Positions 43,640 to 54,954 of a stretch of DNA of 64,000 nt are shown here, piece by piece. Source of the DNA: Acanthosepion lycidas. Lineage: Eukaryota > Mollusca > Cephalopoda > Sepiida > Sepiidae. The notes beneath the pieces are model-generated. The model was not told the origin of the DNA and ran no database searches. It saw only the letters and a list, made by a program, of their open reading frames with translations. Each line of letters starts with the position of its first letter. The stretch's first letter is position 1. The DNA lies in assembly GCA_963932145.1 (NCBI GenBank), contig OZ010580.1, forward strand, positions 34,313,551-34,377,550, written 5' to 3'. Made by a program: the position numbers and the translations under genes.

Positions 43640-44150
43640 AAGTGCCTTCCAAAAACTAAGCAAAGTATTAAGAAACAAGAAAATTTCATTAGAAACAAAG
43701 AAAAGAGTTCTGAACTGTTACCTAATATCAGTCCTCCTATATGGCAGTGAATGCTGGAATTTCACAGATGAAGAGACTTGAAGCAACAGAAATGTGATTC
43801 TACAGAAGGATGCTGAGAATACCATGAACTGAACATTGTTCAATGACAAACTTTTAAAGAAACTAGAAACAAAAAGGACACTTATACTTAACATCAGGAG
43901 GAGATAGTTAAAATTTCTAGGTCACATGACGTGGAAAGAGCTTGAAAAATTTGATACAGAAAAGGCTGAAAGCATGAGGGACAGAGGAAATCAAAACATA
44001 ACCTACTTAGTGAGCATGTGTAAAAGGGTGGCAAAACAGGGCTTAGGAGAGATAACAAAAAGACAAAATTTATTAAGAGCTACAAAGGAGAGGAAATTTG
44101 ACGAGCCATGATCGTCAACATACTGAAGGAATATGGCACATAGAAAAAGA
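43640..44150 (+). mobile_element. LINE family L-A 3' end, least interrupted copy
   Basis: Plus-strand blocks in order: LETKKRVLNCY, LLYGSECW, QMKRLEAT, VLQRMLRIP, KLKKLETKRTLIL, then VSMCKRVAKQGLGEI-KRQNLL, RATKERKFDEP and VNILKEYGT. This is the C-terminal region of an APE-type LINE. Frameshifted. It serves as reference for the other L-A fragments. Confidence 0.72.
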
Positions 44151-44267
44151 ATGTAATTAGATATAATTTTTTTCTTTTTAATGTATATGAATATCAATAC
44201 TTAAGTGTATCAAACTTGAGAATTACATAGCCTGTTTGGTGGCAGAGGTAGTTGTATATTTCCTAAC

Positions 44268-45085
44268 AAATAATCAATATCATTTTCCAAGTGTTCCAAG
44301 ATTGTAGGACTCAAGATAAACCTTTCCAAAACAGAAAAAATGATCTGGAATTAGAATGAAAGCAATGATGGAATGTATCCAGAATCCATCATGAATAAAT
44401 ATTTACACTTCAAATACCTGTGTCTGTGGATCAGTTACAAGAAGTTGAATACAAGAGATAAAGAAATTGAACAGAGGATAGGCTGTGCTAGGGGTTGTTT
44501 TGAGCAACACTGCAAGATTCTACAAAATCAAAACATTAAACTAAAAACCTGAGTCATGTTCTTAAATAGCCTTGTCAGTTTGAGACTTTCATATGGATGT
44601 CATGCATGGTACCAAACTTGTTGAGAAATATCTAAACTGTCAGCTGCATACAAACTCTTTCTCAGATCAATGATTAAAAAAAGGCTTTGACTGAATGAAC
44701 CTATTAGTCTTCAAACCTTGTGGACTATTGTTTCTGAATTATAAACAAAGAACTGTACCAAATAATAATCACTTGAGAACTTTTGACAACAGCAATAAAT
44801 GAAATGGATATCACATGTAATTTGAACTGAAAATAATAACATAATCAAGATACTGATGTTCCAAATTACTTTGAACAAAAGGCTAGGAAAGAAAACCCTT
44901 GTCAATACTGCAAAGAGTGATAACAGTTGACTTGAGAAACCTATCTTCCTGAAAAATTGTTTTAAGAGAAAAGGTTTTTAAACCTTCAACCAACTGTAGA
45001 ACTAACTGCTTGGTCAATGAATGCCAAATGTTTCCACATATAGAAGTGGCCATAATGGCACTCATGGTCAGTGATAGAAGCTAGG
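44268..45085 (+). mobile_element. LINE family L-B 3' coding remnant, longest copy
   Basis: Plus-strand blocks: GLKINLSKTEKMIWN, DKEIEQRIGCARGCFEQ, VMFLNSLVSLRLSYGCHAWY, LSAAYKLFLRSMIKK, QQQMKWISHVI and KPIFLKNCFKRKGF. This is the thumb and C-terminal region after the reverse transcriptase of an APE-type LINE. Stops make it inactive. Confidence 0.68.
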
Positions 45086-45329
45086 AATTTGAGGATGGGG
45101 AATAGAAATTAGAATGAATCAAAAGGCTGATTTTCAAGGGAGGCAGGTTCTGATAATTTGAAGAATTGACACAGCATAAACTTCTTGCATCAATTTGGCT
45201 TTTAGTAAATATCTTTAAAAAAATTGAGGGCCATCTTGTATAGTTTTGCTAAACTGCTAGTGGAAATCCTCATGTGGTGCTATGGCCTTAGGGTAGAGTT
45301 AAATAAAAATTGTATATATTTACAATATC

Positions 45330-45620
45330 TATGGTAGTCCAATGGTTAGAAAGCTTATTAATGCCCACAGTTCAATTGTTACTGAATCCCTCTGCCCAAC
45401 AAAGTTGGTGGACTCTCCCATCATATTCAACGTATGAGGGTCAAGCAGCTCAGTTCCCAGGAACCAACAGCCAGACACCAGCACATATGATTTTATTATA
45501 GTGGTGAAGGCTTTGTGCAGAACCAACCACACTTTTTGAAGGGCTGAATACAGAGACCTGGTGCACTACATGTCACAAGGCCCCCAAATGACCCTCCGCG
45601 GGTTTTGAATTCAGAGTTGT
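45330..45620 (+). mobile_element. tRNA-like SINE with own body
   Basis: A-box-like TGGTAGTCCAATGGTTAGAA (45331-45350) and a weak B box CAGTTCAATTG (45368-45378) open a 250-290 bp unit without coding signal, which runs into an oppositely oriented SINE at 45620. Confidence 0.5.
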
Positions 45621-45826
45621 CCTTCTCCTACACCAGTTACCATCCAAGGCTATAGAACTCAGTCTGTCCTGCAATTTACCCATAGCTGGAGGGTGAAGAA
45701 AAGGATTAATACCTTTCCCAAGGGTATTATTATGTAAGTGAATATAATGGATTCAACTGAAATTCAAACTCGGCTCTCCAATTCCTCAATCCAAGCTGCT
45801 ATTCACTACTCCACTGTGCCTCCAAA
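45600..45826 (-). mobile_element. tRNA-derived SINE, minus orientation
   Basis: On the minus strand: GGAGGCACAGTGGAGTAGTG (A box), GAGTTTGAATTTCAGTTGAA (degenerate B box), ATACCCTTGGGAAAGGTATT and CCTCCAGCTATGGGTAAATT, then TATAGCCTTGGATGGTAAC. The family is the same as at 28710-29015. Confidence 0.8.
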
Positions 45827-46366
45827 TTAAACTTAGTAAATAAATGTTATAACAATAATTGAAGCAAGTTATTTGCATACTAAAATTTCTTACTACTAAT
45901 TAGTTGCATATTAATGCATTATTAAAAAAGAAATGTATGATTATGTTGGTTTATATTTCTATGTAATTTTTGAGATAAACTATTTTCTTCAATCAACTGA
46001 TTTTATTTAGAATGTTTTGGTCAGTCCATTCTACAGGCTTACATCAGATGTAAAATACATACAGAAATGTCTAAGTGACAGGAAGCATTGCTGAAAGATT
46101 AGAAAATTAAAAGAAGTTGTATACATTAACCTTGTGGATAAATGCATATGCCAGGTTTGTGTGAATTTCTTTGTTCAATAGAATATAGAATCTTATATTG
46201 AAAGAACCTCTCCTCAAGGAATACTGTGGAATAGATTAGTCAAAATTCCTTGCTTGGGAGAGCGAGGAATGAAATCAAATTTCTGAAAACTCTTTTTTTT
46301 TTGTATATGTTTACTTTACTTGGAAACATTTTATGTACACATCTAAACACTATTAAGCAGAGTTAT

Positions 46367-46862
46367 TGTAAGCGTTCTGAAAGCAAAGGAAGTATTTGTC
46401 GCAGATTACTTCTACAACAAAGAAAAATCACTGTAAGTCCAGACTCGAATATCGGGGACAGAAAGAAATGCTGAAAACTCCGGTACTATCTCAAATCACA
46501 ATGCGTGTAACCAGTCAGAAAAATAACTCACACTCTAACAAATGCCGAAACCAAAAATGCCCAAATTTTTCGCCCCGAATCAAGAACACCAACTGCTTTT
46601 ATCGGCAGAACCTATTTCTTTCATTCGTCGACAGCTGGGATAGGATGTTCTGTAATTTACATATCAAAATACTTTTATAGCGACTCCTGCGACTGACTTG
46701 TTTTTTCTTTAATTCAATTATTCCATTTTCAGTATGTTATGTGGAATACGTGCCCCTCTGTTTGGTAAGTAGTTTTCTTTTTCGCCACTTTTTCTGTCGT
46801 AGAATACACGCGACACGGTGTTGCTTGGTTTGACGAGGTAAGTCACTGTTTTCTTTGCTATA
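46367..46862 (-). repeat. 3' LTR of the gypsy element
   Basis: On the plus strand it runs from TGTAAGCGTTCTGAAAGC to CTTTGCTATA. A polypurine tract (GGGGGAG on the minus strand, 46863-46870) directly precedes it in element sense. It contains the last 42 codons of the integrase frame. Confidence 0.9.
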
Positions 46863-47660
46863 CTCCCCCTTGATCTCACTATCACAAATCGAACAACCTG
46901 GAGCAGGTCTCTTTATCCTGGTGCTTCGACGTAATGGCACTATTTCCCTTACGCGTGTTGGAGATTCGTAGCCTGAGGAGTCATCAGACGTATCTCGAGT
47001 TTTTAGAAGTTCTGTGTCTGTGGAAGCATCGGATTCGCAGATCTCAATTATCTGCTCACTGTCAGACGATGAATCATCATTGGATTCGCTCGGCAATGTA
47101 TCAGAATCAACGAAAAGGCAAAGATCTTTTACATGCTGTGGCATCCCATCAACTAGTACGGTCTGTGGACTTATAATGTCCGTCACGCGACGCACTTGAT
47201 ACCTGGAGGTACACCGGCCATGGGGAGCTTTCACCCATACTCTGTTCCCAACTTTGTATATGTTGTGATGCCTACAATGATCAGGTGGTGATGTTGTAGT
47301 AATTCCCTTCACTTTCAGTTGGTAACGGTGAATCATATTGGCAGGCGCATTAGTCGACAATATATCATCCTTCGGCATGATATTATGCCAGTATACTGCC
47401 TCCATTATCGAAAATTGCTTTCTGGCTGCAATTCGCTTTATACTCCGATGAGATCTTTCCACTATACCGTTTCCTGCAGGAACATAGGCGCAGCGAAAAC
47501 GAAGTTGGACTCCCCAGTCATCCAGGAAATCTTTAAAGGACTTACTGCGAAATGCAGTATCATTGTCGGTCAGGATTTCTGATGGTGGGCCTCGTTCAAA
47601 AAAATACTTTCTAACTGCCGAATGTCGCTTCTCGAGTCTTGTTGAAGCAGGCGTCGCCAT
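46737..47660 (-). pseudogene. Gypsy integrase core and C-terminal domain
   Basis: A 307-codon frame with GPPSEILTDNDTAFRS (second catalytic Asp), RFRCAYVPAGNGIVERSHRS (catalytic Glu), and a chromatin/DNA-binding tail with YKVGNRVWVKAPHGRCTS and PQTVLVDGMPQHVKDL. The first catalytic Asp (TLMDCGPSRF) is in an adjoining frame at about 47670-47700. It ends inside the 3' LTR. Confidence 0.85.
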
Positions 47661-48553
47661 ATCGCAAATCTACTAGGGCCACAATCCATTAACGTAAGGT
47701 AGTGTTGCCCAGGGTCGTTCTGGCATATTCTTTTCGCTATGTCCTCAATCATGTTCTTAAGGGGAGCATCTGTCACTTCGTCGTCCCAACCAGACGTGAT
47801 CGATACTGTCCTGCGTTTTACAAATGATGCCGCAACTCTAAGCCACCCGCATACAGGAACGTGATCCACCAGTTTTCCACACCACGAGAAGATGTTACGT
47901 CGTGTCAGGACCTCAGGAACTGATGGAATGCCATTTTCACATGTCCACTTAAGCGTGCAAACCCAGCACACGTGTGCCGTCGCGTAACCGCTCCAGATCC
48001 TTACAGGTCAAACCAAATGCAGCCACGTGCTCTTTCATGCGAGCTACTGAAATCATGCTCTCATCAACATAAATATCATCAATATATGATGAGGTTGCCC
48101 GTCGACCTGACTCGTCTTTCGCTAACGCGGTGTCCACAATGGCCTTCATTATGGCTGGTGCAATATTCAACCCAAAACCCATTCGGGTCAAGCAATATCT
48201 TCGCCCCTTGAAGATGACTTATGGATATGTACTTGCAAATAAGCCTGCCGTAGGTCAAGGATAGCGACTTCCGGTCCTTTTTTACGCCACTCCTTCAGTT
48301 TCTGTGCGCACACGTCAGCATTGGCTGTGTGTGCATCGAGACACTCATTCAGCTCTCGATAGTCTAATACTGCCCGCACTTTATTTTTGTTTTTCTGCAC
48401 CACCGCCATCAACGGAATTAAACCTTTTGGAGGACTGAGTTCCTTTTCATGATAAGGCTGCAACCAACCGTTATCAAGCCAGGTTTGCAGCTCACAGTCG
48501 TATTCCTCCTTGACTCCCTTTGGTATTGGGTACTCGGGCATCCGATTTCGCAA
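47660..48553 (-). pseudogene. Gypsy reverse transcriptase, two frames, plus connector
   Basis: Frame 1 (48188-48553) has KGLIPLMAVVQKNKNKVRAV, LDYRELNE and VAILDLRQAYLQV. Frame 2 (47949-48191) has MGFGLNIAPAIMKAIVDTAL and SSYIDDIYVD, with the YIDD catalytic pair. A small deletion with frame change near 48200 separates them. After LGLHA a connector continues in a third frame (FSWCGKLVDHVPVCGWLRV, about 47850-47900) and then joins directly to the integrase core, where RNase H would be expected. Confidence 0.85.
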
Positions 48554-48577
48554 ACTCTCTGGTGATCGACCATTAGA

Positions 48578-49216
48578 TCACTTCCATGATGCGACCCATA
48601 TCTTTTGGCTTGGGTCGAATTCGGCACAGAAATCATGTTCTTCTATTTTAATGGCGGCACAACAAACTTCCACGCTTGGGAAACCGTACATTGCCACTGT
48701 TATTTGGATTCCGCCCAACTTTTTAATGGCGTCAAACCCGAGCAACAAGTCGAAACCCAATAGCTCTCCATCCACTACCAAGGCTTCGATCTTAAGGGGG
48801 TTTGCGTTATCCACGTCAAGCTTGATACTTCCAACTCCGTAACATTTGAGTGTATTTCTGTTTACGGTGAGTACGTCCACCTCCGTCTCCCGCCTGGATT
48901 GACAGGCTGACTTACTCACGAGTGTCTGTGAGCAGCCAGTGTCCACCAGTGCCACTCTCTTAATTCCATCCACGTAAATACCCAAGACAGGTAGCGCCTC
49001 ATTCATAACTCGCTTAGGGAAGAGACCGGCGCTGACGTCTTGTCCCCTTCCTCTTTTCCCGGACACGATGAAGCAATGTGGCCTACCTCTCGACACCGGA
49101 AGCAACGCATTGTTGCACGTGACCTGCGTGGCTGCCGGGCATCTTCTCGTCGAACCGGGCAGTCCCTGGAAAAGTAATTCCACCCAGAGCATCGATAGCA
49201 TCGTATACCCTCCCAA
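48578..49216 (-). pseudogene. Gypsy gag C-terminus and aspartic protease
   Basis: A 212-codon frame. VLGIYVDGIKRVALVDTGCS (about 48930-48990) has the DTG active site of retroelement proteases. LLGFDLLLGFDAIKKLGGIQ follows as the usual second conserved block. The N-terminal part overlaps the second zinc knuckle region in a different frame. Confidence 0.85.
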
Positions 49217-49772
49217 CGTTTAACATATGGAGGTTTATCAGCTCCACCTGGTAAAATGGTAGCTGCAACCATTTCCTCAGTTGCATTTTGATCTTTCATT
49301 ATGGCTCGAGCTTGGTCCAACAGTTGGTTTGTATTCATGTCTTCCATCCTGGAAGACGCACGCAGTAGTTGCTTGATGTGTGCTGGTAACCCTGCTATGA
49401 ATGCACATGCTCGGATATCCCACCAAAAAGACCTGCTAGCTTCTTCAAGTCGGCTAGAAACATGTCGACGGATTCATCCGGGCACAGTCGGCGTTCCACG
49501 AACTGCTCATAAGCCAAGAAACGATCCGGCGCAAAGGCAATCCACAAGGCTCGTTTTATCTGCTTGACATCTGGTTTTTGCTCCGCGTTTAACTGTTGGT
49601 AAACAGCAAATGCTCCAACCGTCAACCTCAGAGGAAGAACATGTTCAGCCTTTTTAATCCCACACAGGTCACAAACAAGTTCTGCCTTCTCAATCCATTC
49701 AGTAACTGCTTGTCCGGTCACTGACCCATCAAACTCGGGTATTAACTTGACGTCAAATGTCTTATCCGTCAT
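49003..49772 (-). pseudogene. Gypsy gag in two overlapping frames with CCHC knuckles
   Basis: The first frame (49395-49772, 125 codons from ATG) reads MTDKTFDVKLIPEFDGSVTG and has a capsid-like middle (FLAYEQFVERRLCPDESVDM). The second frame (49003-49347) holds two zinc knuckles: CYRCSGWNYFSRDC, where His is replaced by Tyr, and CFRCREVGHIASSC, intact CCHC. A frameshift around 49400 separates them. Confidence 0.85.
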
Positions 49773-49787
49773 ACTGCCGAAATAGCT

Positions 49788-50299
49788 TGTAAGAGTTCTG
49801 AAAGCAAAGGAATTATTTGTCGCAGATTACTTCCGCAACACAAAGAAAAATCACTGTAAGTACAGACTCGAATATCAGGGGCAGAAAGAAATGCTGAAAA
49901 CTCGATTCGCCGGTACTATCTCAAATCACAATGCGTGTAACCAGTCATAAAAATAACTCACACTCTAACAAACGCCGAAACCAAAAATGCCCGAATTTTT
50001 CGCCCCGAATTGAGAACACCAACTGCTTTTATCAGCAGAACCTATTTTTTTCATTCATCGACAGCTGGGATAGGATATTCCGTAATTTACATATCAAAAT
50101 ACTTTTATAGCGACTCCTGCGACTGACTTGTTTTTTTTTTTTCTTTAATTCAATTATTCCATTTTCAGCATGTTATGCAGAATACGTGCCCTTCTGTTTG
50201 GTAAGTAATTTTCTTTTTCACCACTTTTTCCGTCGTAGAGTACACGTGACACACTGTCGCTTGGTTTGACGGATCTAAGTCACCATTTTCTTCGCTATA
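49788..50299 (-). repeat. 5' LTR of the gypsy element
   Basis: Nearly the same sequence as 46367-46862, with small indels (an extra CGATTCG near 49900 and a longer T run near 50130). In element sense it would hold the promoter. The gag start lies only 15 nt past its end. Confidence 0.9.
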
Positions 50300-50699
50300 G
50301 TTATAAGTATTTTCCATTTTTGGGAACCAACTGTAAAGACAAATGTATCATCCTAACTACTAATCATATGTGGTAGTTAAGAAGAACTTTTGCGTACACT
50401 AAAATATAACAATCTTCAACACAAAAGGCAATGAATTGACAAGGATAAATTTCTACAACCCATTCCAAAAGTTAAGCTCCATGGAAGTGTGCTGGGATTT
50501 TCATTTTGAGTTCTTAAAATGAAATGAAACACTAAATGCAAATTTATATGTCCAGCAGCTGCAATGTGTCCTTAAAAGTTTAAACAAAAAGCACCTTGTG
50601 CTCATCAATATGAAAAATGTTCTCCTCGATGACAACACAAAGCTGCACAAAGACAAATTAGCTTAGAAGATGAAAACATTAAAAGAAATTTCTTGACAT

Positions 50700-50870
50700 G
50701 GATAATGGAATGAGAACAATCTCCCCGCACCAATCATGGTTTAAATAGCTTGGTTCGAAATTTCCAGAAACATTATTGAATATGACGGACACCTGAAGGG
50801 TACCTCTTCAGAGTACAAAGGCCAAAATGTTATGACAACAACATACAAAATGATGACAAGTTTGAATAAG
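50700..50870 (+). mobile_element. SINE 3' end of the hammerhead-tail type
   Basis: GACACCTGAAGGGTACCTCT and GGCCAAAATGTTATGACAAC parallel the ends at 26.32 and 29.99 kb, followed by the same ATGATGACAAGTTTGAATA-type tail. The GAAA box is changed to CAAAA. Confidence 0.55.
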
Positions 50871-51515
50871 TTGCTCTATCAGCTGCTAGGAAAGTTGATT
50901 CAGTGTTGAGCAAGACAATTTTTCACTTCAGAATGTATCTTACATATTTATAAGTCTACCATTTGTTCATGCTTTGAATATTGCTGCCACATATGATCTG
51001 GGGCTCTTGCTATATATTTAGAGATTTTTGATAAAATCTAAACAAGAACCTGCAATGTTATTGGTCCTGATCTGGCATTACACCATGAGTCACTTACCCA
51101 CTGCTGTAATGTAGCTTCCCTGTGCCTTTTCTATAAATACTTTCATGGTAATTGTTATGATGAACTGTCCTCTATGACACTTAGACTTTATGAATTTAAG
51201 TGCAGTACTAGATTGGTGGCAAGGTCTCACCTTTTTACATTTGAAATGGCTAGATGTAACTGTAAGTTTTATGCTAACAATTTCTTTTCTTGCACTTCTC
51301 CCTTGTGGAACTCTCTTCCAACTTCTTGCTTTTCAATTTTCATCTTCAAAAATATAAATGCAATGTCAATTGTCATTTACTGTCTTCTTGATTCCAGTTC
51401 TTTTATTGTTCTGGCTCCTTAATGTTTCTGTTTTTTCTTATTCTTTCACACCCATTAAGCTCTTGTGTTGTAGTGGCTTTACTGCCTAGCTTGGGGTCAA
51501 ATTATTTAAAAAAAA
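50870..51515 (+). mobile_element. LINE family L-C 3' end, 5' truncated
   Basis: Plus-strand blocks IYKSTICSCFEYCCHI, VASLCLFYKYFHGNC, STRLVARSHLFTFEMARCNC, KFYANNFFSC and PLWNSLPTSCF, ending in an A-run at 51510. More conserved than the copy at 13.0-14.1 kb, but with several stops. Confidence 0.8.
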
Positions 51516-51654
51516 AAGAAAGATTAATGTATGATGGAGGGCAGAAAAATTCTCAGCTTCACCAAAAAACCATTCAAAAGAAAAGAAATATTTGGTCAAA
51601 TTTTGGGAATTGGATCTAGTTGAAAAACCTCTCATAGATTAATGATAATTCTTC

Positions 51655-51950
51655 TGCTATGTTCCTTCAGGATGTTGCTGATCATGGCTCTCCAGAACTT
51701 CCTGTACTTTGTAGCTCTTAGTAAGGTTTGTCTTTTTGCTGTCTCTCCTACTTTCTTGCTCTGCAAACTATTAATATAAGCTTGTTAGATAGGTTATTTG
51801 CTGTTTTCCTCTATCTTTTGTCTCTTCAATGTCTTGTGAATGTCAATTTTTCCAGGCCCTCTTTCCTCATTATGTGCCCTAGAAATTTCAACAGTCTCTT
51901 TCTGATTCTAAGTATAAGTGAGCATCCTTTTTGTTTCCATCGTCATTCAT
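51655..51950 (-). mobile_element. LINE family L-A 3' end, inverted
   Basis: The minus strand reads LRATKYRKFWRAMISNILKE-type ending and RKRLLKFLGHIMRKEGLEK upstream, the canonical L-A tail order. It lies tail-to-tail with the L-C fragment on its left. Confidence 0.7.
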
Positions 51951-52091
51951 AATTCAAACAGGAGTTTTCCATTCCAAAATAGATTTGCAATACACTTAAC
52001 CGATGTCAGAATGATTATTATGCTAACAAGATTTCATTTCTAACACATCATAAAAAGAAAGTTAAAATCATAAAAGAAATAACAAATATAC

Positions 52092-52194
52092 CATTTGCCA
52101 ATTATTTTGTTTTGGTAGCCTTTCTTCTTAAGCAATTCCGGTAGCAATATTTCATAGTCAGAAATTCCTCCCATTATTACTTGGGGTGTATAAC
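52092..52194 (-). CDS. GALNS: GALNS exon 4 (103 nt): Tyr108 to Lys140 region
   Basis: The translation runs from GYTPQ through [20 protein letters not shown] to IIGKW, with the last Trp codon split across intron 4. It contains the active-site Tyr (human Tyr108, YTPQ) and the Lys of the GKWHLG motif (Lys140), which contacts the substrate sulfate. The acceptor AG is at 52195-52196 and the donor GTATAT at 52086-52091. The 103-nt length and phases (enters phase 1, leaves phase 2) equal human exon 4. The flanking intron sequence has immediate stops, which supports the boundaries. Confidence 0.96.
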
Positions 52195-52584
52195 CTAAAA
52201 TATAAAAAAATATAGATCAGTAAAGAAATAAAATAACTATTTATCAAGTCAGGCTTTGAGAAATAATTAAATTCTTATTTAACATTTTAAACTGATTTAA
52301 ATGGATTCTGCTCTTTATTCTGATTATTATTCTTATAAAGTTACATTTCATATTAATGAGACAACGTAGGCAGCAAGTTTGATTATCACCAAATGCTCCA
52401 GTACTATGGCCTTCTGTCAAACTTTGACAATAGTAGGTTTAGTAAATATTATAAAGTTGTATTTATTTGTTTATACCATACACACACAAACTCAGAGCTG
52501 AAAAAGAAAAAAGGAAAGGAAAAGAAATAGAGTATAAGGAAACAAGAAAAAGATGAAAAGGAGAAATTGTTTGTTTCTTTCTTT

Positions 52585-52990
52585 CTTTAGTGGCGTATCA
52601 AATCCTTATGGGTCATTTAATGCCAAAATTAAATTTTCTTGGGAACATTAATAAATTTCTTTTACAAAAAGGTATTGCTGATACTATTTTTTTTTCTTTA
52701 CAAAAATGTAAAAAAGTTTTTTCTATTAAAATGTATTGAGGATAATTTTTTACTACCAAAATATATTGCTGGTATTTTTACTGTAAAAATGTATTTTTAT
52801 ACATTTGTTATTTTTTGATCTTGGTTTGGATGGGGGTGACAATTTGCTGGGACCCTAATAAGTGCTAATACTCCCAGGTCAGAGTGGACATTGAAACAAG
52901 AGCAATAAAGAGGTGGTTCTACACTCCTCAAAACCTCCAATCTCCCGATCAGAGGCCTTGCTGCCAGATCTAGTTTATCAGCATATCCAG
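52585..52990 (-). repeat. Dispersed SINE-like repeat, copy 3
   Basis: Longest copy. It opens with TTTAGTGGCGTATCAAATCC and TTATGGGTCATTTAATGCC and ends with TCTAGTTTATCAGCATATCC. It contains extra T-rich expansions near 52690-52750. Confidence 0.7.
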
Positions 52991-53656
52991 GACGTAAAAA
53001 GAGAAATAATCACAGCATTTTCATATATATGCACGCGCATAAAGGAGAAAGAATCAGCCTAACATCAATAACTAGTGCATAAATTAATTACATCAAATAT
53101 AGTATAAAGTTAAAGAAAAATAAGAAACCTCCTGATGAGTGGACCAAATGATTTTGTTTTCTCACATGGTACAATATCAAAGAACTGCATCATGAATTTA
53201 TGACCAGCATCTGCTATTCCACGACTGTTATTGTTGCATAGCAATCTTCTATGTCAACATAACAGAATATTATCTTTGATGGTGAATATCTTTGTTTAAA
53301 TGTCCATATAACTACTCTGAAGATGGCTCATGTGAACTGAAAGCTTAGATCAAGGAACAGCATAATAAAAAAATGTCTAAATGTTGGACAATTTTTTTGT
53401 CATTATTTTCTCCTAAAATTAAAGCAACTATATGAAGTTGAGAACAGCTCATGATGAAACATAATAGACATTTGTATAATTCCATATACATTAAAGAAAA
53501 GACTAAAACCTTTTGGTGGGTGTGTATAATTGCTGAAACCTCCTGACGAGTGGACCAAATGATTGCAAAAAGGTTCATCTCTGAAACTCTAGAGTTGAGG
53601 TGTTGAATATAAGATCAATCAGCTAAGTGACAAATTTTATTTGTATTAATCCTATA

Positions 53657-53658
<2 letters not shown>

Positions 53659-53695
<37 letters not shown>
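53659..53695. repeat. CT then AT microsatellite
   Basis: About eight CT units and ten AT units. Confidence 0.93.
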
Positions 53696-54210
53696 TTATT
53701 CATTCCATATATTTTGACCACACATTTTCATTTAAACATGTCTGATTAAACAATTTAAACATGTTGTGTTTACTTATTTTCAATACAATCCTTTTTTAAT
53801 CACTTTCTTGTTTCATGATTAAAGACAGCAAGAAAGGTACTGTACTGTCAGAAATAAATTTATTTTAGACAAACACAATTATTTGTCTTAGCCATCAAAA
53901 CCCTAATGATGATATTGGAAAATATTGGGGCGGGGGGGCAGATAAAAATCAATAACTATAATCATAGTACCTTTCTTGCTGTCTTTAATTCTTTAATCAT
54001 GAAACAAGAAAGCTTATGATTATGAAAGAGTGTATATCTGTAATTCACAAAATGTGTATGTGTGTGTGTGTATGTATGTATGTATGCGATCAGATGTTGT
54101 TTATATGTTTCCACAGTTTTCATACAATTTCGATGAATTTTTTTTTGTTTGATATAATTCTTCAGTGCCGCTTTTGAGTTCAAATTGGCTGGAAAAATTA
54201 CAACCTTGAA

Positions 54211-54241
<31 letters not shown>

Positions 54242-54651
54242 TCGAAATAACTGATTTTTTACACTTTGCACAAAAAATGTCTGTAAAAATCAGCATACAA
54301 TCAATTTAGAGAGTAGAAATCTAATGCAAAAGATTATTAGAATTATAAAAAAAATTATATTATAAATAAAAATAATTGTATATTATTATTATGACGGTCC
54401 ATGGAAGAGATTCTTCCTTGCAAGATTGTGAACACAAAAATGGCCCTTTTCAGGGCCACCCCCATTCAAATTGTTAATCCCCTCCATTTGGGGATGTGTC
54501 TCAGTTGCACTCAATTGTTACTAATATTGATTTTCAGGTGAGCTGACTTTAAAATTAACTGCTCCAAGTGAACGGCAAAAATTCCCAGCATTGAACCACC
54601 TGGTCGAAGACTGGTTATACGGCTAATGTGTGTGTGTATATATATATATAA

Positions 54652-54803
54652 TGTATAAAAAAGTGAGCAGTGACGTCAACACTCAGAGACGACAATCTGT
54701 TTCATACTAAACACAATCATCAAGTATATGCGTGATGATTGCATTTAGCATGAAACAGACTGTCGACTTTGGGTGTTGGCTTCAATGCCCACTTTTATAT
54801 TTA
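54652..54803. repeat. Long palindrome, about 70-bp arms with 10-nt loop
   Basis: The inner arms 54690-54722 and 54733-54765 (CGACAATCTGTTTCATACTA... and its inverse) match at about 30 of 33 positions. Similarity extends outward through GTCAACACTC / GGGTGTTGGC to about 54652 and 54803. No coding content. Probably a foldback or MITE-type element. Confidence 0.85.
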
Positions 54804-54954
54804 CACATGCTGTATCCCTGATATTGAGTGCTTTAACCTATAAATATAGCATAACATAAAATTTTATATATATATATATATATATTAATGGATTTAATTT
54901 TAAGTCAACATTTTTATTTTCAAATGTTATTTTTAAATATGTATTACGCTTATC

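Larger units (their letters stand above)
46367..50299 (-). mobile_element. Ty3/gypsy-type LTR retrotransposon, both LTRs and target duplication intact
   Basis: Two similar LTRs (496 and 512 bp) bracket 2.9 kb of minus-strand gag-pol. The target duplication is GTTAT (46362-46366 and 50300-50304). The order is gag with CCHC knuckles, aspartic protease, reverse transcriptase and integrase. The internal part is shorter than the usual 4-5 kb, and the RNase H and integrase zinc-binding parts appear deleted. The element lies in sense orientation inside GALNS intron 4. Confidence 0.92.
43420..52091 (-). other. GALNS intron 4 (8.7 kb)
   Basis: Holds LINE L-A (43640-44150) and L-B (44268-45085) tails, facing SINE copies (45330-45826), a complete-ended Ty3/gypsy element (46367-50299), a SINE tail remnant (50700-50870), and LINE L-C and L-A tails in opposite orientations (50870-51515, 51655-51950). 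Confidence 0.85.

Noticed and set aside
46737-49772. Endogenous retrovirus
   Set aside because: No envelope gene or splice structure is seen. gag-pol order and motifs fit a Ty3/gypsy-type retrotransposon.
53120-53570. Hammerhead ribozyme at two CCTGATGAG / CCTGACGAG sites
   Set aside because: A CTGANGA box is present in both copies, but no paired stem II and GAAA box follow at the right distance.
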